Source: Saccoglossus kowalevskii
Lineage: Eukaryota > Hemichordata > Enteropneusta > Harrimaniidae
Assembly (NCBI RefSeq): GCF_000003605.2
Contig: NW_003132353.1
Span: forward strand, 105,420 to 115,787
Reading direction: 5' to 3'
Length of the DNA: 10,368 nt
The notes below the pieces were generated by a model. That model was not told where the DNA came from. It ran no database searches and was given only the letters and a program-made list of their open reading frames with translations. This document shows, one piece after another, positions 8,203 to 10,368 of this stretch; within the stretch, counting starts at the first letter, position 1, and each line of letters begins with the position of its first letter. Position numbers and translations under genes: made by a program.

Positions 8203-8276
8203 CTTGAAATTGCCAAGTTCACTGGAAACAGCAGTAACATAAACCGGCAAAACACCAACCATGTGATCCGGCGCAT
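8203..8276 (-). CDS. Candidate first coding exon, signal-peptide-like, minus strand
   Basis: The minus strand has an ATG at 8276 that opens 24 codons plus two bases. They run into CAAG|GTAAGT, a full consensus 5' splice site with the exon ending at 8203 (phase 2). The peptide starts MRRITWLVFC and continues with a Leu/Phe/Val-rich stretch, as expected of a signal peptide or membrane anchor. An in-frame TAG lies 24 bases upstream of the ATG, so this is the first ATG of the frame. The start context is weak (C at -3, C at +4). A second ATG at 8262, in another frame, opens exactly 20 codons to the same donor (start MVGVLPVYVT, phase 0; +4 is G). The two frames cannot be told apart here. The exon lies in the CpG-rich island. 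No homologue is recognised, so chance remains possible. Confidence 0.3.
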
Positions 8277-8280
8277 GCGT
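8271..8280. promoter_or_regulatory. NRF1-like site GCGCATGCGT
   Basis: This differs by one base from the ten-base core of the palindromic NRF1 site (GCGCATGCGC), which in animals is a typical CpG-island core-promoter element. It overlaps the candidate start codon of the minus-strand exon, so the transcription start could be close by. It is a motif match only. Confidence 0.35.
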
Positions 8281-8467
8281 AGTGAAATCGGAAACGCGGC
8301 CTATGTACTCGGCTGCTTGCGGTCAATAGCTAATTTCCCATACACCCTTGCGTGCATACCTTCCTGGCAAATCAATCAATTTTAATTGGCAACGAGCCAT
8401 AGAGGTAATATATGCAGGGCGACAACGATGACAGCGGGCTCGAACAAGGAGATAACTAAAGTATTTG

Positions 8468-8474
8468 ACTTACT
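8468..8474 (-). promoter_or_regulatory. Second consensus splice donor, minus strand
   Basis: Read on the minus strand the sequence is TTCAGCAA|GTAAGT, a good 5' splice site with the last exon base at 8474. No clear open frame precedes it, so it could end an untranslated first exon upstream of 8276, or be chance. Confidence 0.2.
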
Positions 8475-8752
8475 TGCTGAATAGCCTAATAAATAAACAA
8501 TTGAATCCTGGCAGGGTTGTGCAAGTACACCGTTGAGGGCGCAGATTCTGAACTACAAACACGAACTTATCATACTAGTACACACTATTGAGACTTATGG
8601 TGTCTTTGTCGGAAATATTAATTAATAGTCCATATGTAACAGTTTGTAATGGTGAGCAGATATCGATATTTTTATTTTGTTAGCAAAACAGCGCAAGAAT
8701 CTAACGTCGTATGTCGTTTATTTGCGCATTGTGGACCACTGTTTAGTGTTTT

Positions 8753-8794
8753 GGTGTAGGCACGGTTACTCTTTTTCAGTAACCGTGGTGTAGG
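8753..8794. repeat. Hairpin flanked by 8-bp direct repeats
   Basis: A perfect 10-bp inverted repeat, CACGGTTACT (8761-8770) and AGTAACCGTG (8778-8787), surrounds the loop CTTTTTC. The direct repeat GGTGTAGG lies on both sides (8753-8760 and 8787-8794). The layout resembles a minute insertion with a target-site duplication, but the core is only 26 bases. It could also be a protein-binding site or an RNA hairpin. Confidence 0.6.
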
Positions 8795-9152
8795 AGGGGG
8801 CTTCTGTAAGTCTAAAATCAACAAAGATGCTACTATTGTTTATTGTAGGAATTATGTAAAGAAAACAAGACTGGAATTTGAATAATCATTACCTTCCATG
8901 GAATAATTCAGAATGACAACAGAGTTGACCTTCAGTGTGCTAGTGCACAGTGCTACAGATAATCTCAGTTTCCTCTCAATAGAACACGTGCAATAGAACA
9001 AGTTTTGCTAAAACATTTTAATATAGTAGTTACATTGTCAATATTTGTATGCATACAACTATTGCTTCAGTACCCGTAAGTGCCCGAATTTGGGTACTCA
9101 CGTAAGAAACTATTCAATTCTCACAAGAACCAAATCTAAAATGCTTTTCATA
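8795..9152. other. Non-coding stretch, one short inverted repeat
   Basis: No gene is seen. A perfect 7-bp inverted repeat, AGTACCC (9069-9075) and GGGTACT (9092-9098), lies in the middle. It contains a plus-strand donor-like GTAAGT at 9076 with no supporting exon. Confidence 0.4.
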
Positions 9153-9364
9153 TACTGTAAAGGGGGTAATTATTCACTGGGTTTTAATTTAGCTTATTTC
9201 GCTGACTGGAAAAATGCGCTAAATTAAAACACAGTGAATATGTAAAATTTAGCATAGAACACATTATCTAAATGACGAAACCGTGAATTTAAAACCCACT
9301 GAATATGCCTGAAATGGTAAATCAGTGAAATTTAAACCCAGTGAAAATTAGTCATTTTACAGTA
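9153..9364. mobile_element. Family C MITE-like element, copy 2
   Basis: This 212-bp element has perfect inverted ends TACTGTAAA (9153-9161) and TTTACAGTA (9356-9364) and the same orientation as the copy at 2678-2889. I find five mismatches between the copies and no length difference (about 97.6% identity). The flanks are unrelated outside the ends, so the boundaries are firm and independent insertion is more likely than segmental duplication. The same internal 22-bp hairpin arms are present. It covers most of the plus-strand frame at 9045-9227, which I therefore do not call a gene. Confidence 0.92.
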
Positions 9365-9378
9365 GATTAGTTGGAAAC

Positions 9379-9408
9379 ACGGTTAGTAACGGTTAGTTAA
9401 CGGTTATA
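9379..9408. repeat. Three tandem ACGGTTA motifs (MYB-like)
   Basis: The units ACGGTTAGTA, ACGGTTAGTTA and ACGGTTATA stand in a row. Each carries AACCGT/ACGGTT, close to the AACGG core bound by MYB-family proteins. The array begins 15 bp right of family C copy 2. The hairpin at 8761-8787 carries the related word ACGGTTACT. It may be a short tandem repeat or a clustered binding site. Confidence 0.45.
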
Positions 9409-9934
9409 CTGGTAAACACTGTAGCCATCGTTTACTAATTACTCCCCTCTGTGCCAGCAGCCACTGAAACAACCCCTGAAATTCCTTACTTGTACAACCT
9501 ACGTATACACCAATATCTGTATTATGTAGGGTTTATATTTATGAGCACTCAGTAGAAAAATACGTAAACGTATTTGTTTTACCAGAAAAAAAAACTGTAA
9601 AATATATGTTAGGATGCCATTATAAAATATTATAAATTATGGTTAAAAACGTAACAATATTAGTAGCGTTCACACACAGCTTTCTCCTTAGCCATGGAGC
9701 TAAAAAAAAAAAGGAGAGTGAACTCCCTTTGATGCTATTGTTACCATGACTTCTGCCGACTATTTGGTCAACAGATAACACTTGACGGGTTTATGTAACT
9801 TCTAAATTGGTGATGTGTAATACACAAGTAATTGTGATGGAATGTAGTGGGGAACAAAGTATCGTTAACTTCCAACCCGCCACAATATAACTATCCCCTA
9901 TCCCTTAATATGAGCTATCAACACAAATCAAAGC
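9409..9934. other. Non-coding stretch with small hairpins
   Basis: No gene is seen. AAATACG-TAAA-CGTATTT (9558-9575) is a perfect 7-bp stem with a 4-base loop. Another short inverted repeat, TCTCCTT and AAGGAGA, brackets CCATGGAGC and a poly-A run near 9682-9717. Neither has an assignable role. Confidence 0.4.
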
Positions 9935-10320
9935 AACGCAACGCATGTCAAATTCAATCGGCGATTGCCGGTTTGGCCGTGATGTGCCGCTATTGGCACC
10001 TACCCTAACATGGCATAGAATAGGTCAGCTTACTATTTAACTAAATTTCGGCGTCCGCGGGAAAAGATTTTACAAAAAAATAGAATTTACCGGAGCTCAA
10101 ATTTAACGCGTCGTTTATCCAAGGCACGTGTTGTCTATGAGGGCCCACACAGGAAGTAGGACAGATGAACAGAAATGAAAAACGTGATTGTGAATTTGGC
10201 TATGGGAGCTCGAACTTCAATTCAAGCTTGTTGGAAAGTACATGGAAAACACTATATATCGGTAGTAATTTTATCGTCTGCGGCCAAGTATTTTATTTTA
10301 AAATCAATTTCTTGTGAGCA
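9935..10320. promoter_or_regulatory. Second CpG-rich patch, possible promoter
   Basis: CpG rises again to roughly 20 in 420 bases over 9901-10320, with words such as GGCGTCCGCGGG near 10050 and AACGCGTCG near 10107. A CACGTG E-box lies near 10125. No open frame, splice site pair or start codon convinced me. It could be the promoter of a gene beginning to the right of the window, or part of the same regulatory region as the island at 7680-8580. Confidence 0.25.
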
Positions 10321-10368
10321 ATGTTTTACATTACGATAACCACATACATTGTATGTATAACTTGCTGA

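Larger units (their letters stand above)
7680..8580. promoter_or_regulatory. CpG-rich island, candidate promoter region
   Basis: By hand I count 43 CpG in the 900 bases from 7681, about 4.8 per 100. The stretch 5221-5880 gives about 0.9 per 100 and 1-600 about 1.0 per 100. Many invertebrates methylate gene bodies and leave promoters unmethylated, so CpG is lost from the former and retained in the latter. The island contains an NRF1-like palindrome (8271-8280), a strong minus-strand splice donor (8203/8202) and a second donor-like site (8474/8473). I infer a promoter, probably driving leftward transcription. No TATA box is convincing. Confidence 0.4.

Noticed and set aside
8179-8385. 68-residue plus-strand frame
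   Set aside because: It overlaps the minus-strand exon candidate. No domain is recognised, and the minus-strand donor and hydrophobic start are the better explanation.
8761-8787. Rho-independent terminator
   Set aside because: A stem with a T-rich loop superficially suggests one, but there is no trailing T run and the DNA looks animal, not bacterial.
9045-9227. 60-residue plus-strand frame
   Set aside because: Its second half lies within family C copy 2, and the same segment at 2678-2889 is not part of any gene.
1-10368. tRNA, rRNA, transposase, reverse transcriptase or viral genes
   Set aside because: I looked for clover-leaf box motifs and conserved protein motifs on both strands and found none that hold up.

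Overview
This window looks like nuclear DNA from an animal, most likely a marine invertebrate. It is AT-rich, and no reading frame is long enough to be a convincing intact protein gene. It holds several short non-autonomous inverted-repeat transposons and small tandem repeats, and CpG is very unevenly distributed. The self-complementary word TACATGTA/ACATGTAC recurs (near 1937, 2128, 2655, 3600, 5225, 6282 and 7195). That word is common in mollusc and amphioxus DNA, so I lean weakly towards a mollusc or another lophotrochozoan. I see no bacterial operon structure, rRNA, tRNA, CRISPR array, viral gene or transposase.

Layout. Positions 1-7400 are CpG-poor (about 1 CpG per 100 bases in the two samples I counted, 1-600 and 5221-5880) and carry the repeats. 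There is a 91-bp foldback (629-719). A set of miniature elements shares ends of the type TACTGTAAAA...TTTTACAGTA: family A (1078-1261), an A/B chimera (2145-2433), family C copy 1 (2678-2889), family D (3866-4216), degenerate relatives (4486-4690) and family B (5665-5868). A separate inverted repeat abuts family B (5501-5644). Tandem repeats lie at 3307-3460 (30-bp unit, five copies) and 6690-6796 (53/54-bp unit, two copies).

Positions 7680-8580 are about five times richer in CpG (43 CpG in 900 bases by hand count). Inside this island, on the minus strand, a short ORF begins with a signal-peptide-like stretch and runs into a perfect consensus 5' splice site at 8203/8202. An NRF1-like palindrome overlaps its start codon. 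I read this as a candidate promoter and first coding exon of a leftward-transcribed gene. Much of the window to its left would then be intron, or a small two-exon gene would end near 7388. This is inference.

Positions 8600-9940 hold a hairpin flanked by direct repeats (8753-8794), family C copy 2 (9153-9364, about 98% identical to copy 1) and three tandem MYB-like motifs (9379-9408). A second CpG-rich patch (about 9935-10300) may be another promoter, but I could not place a gene on it.
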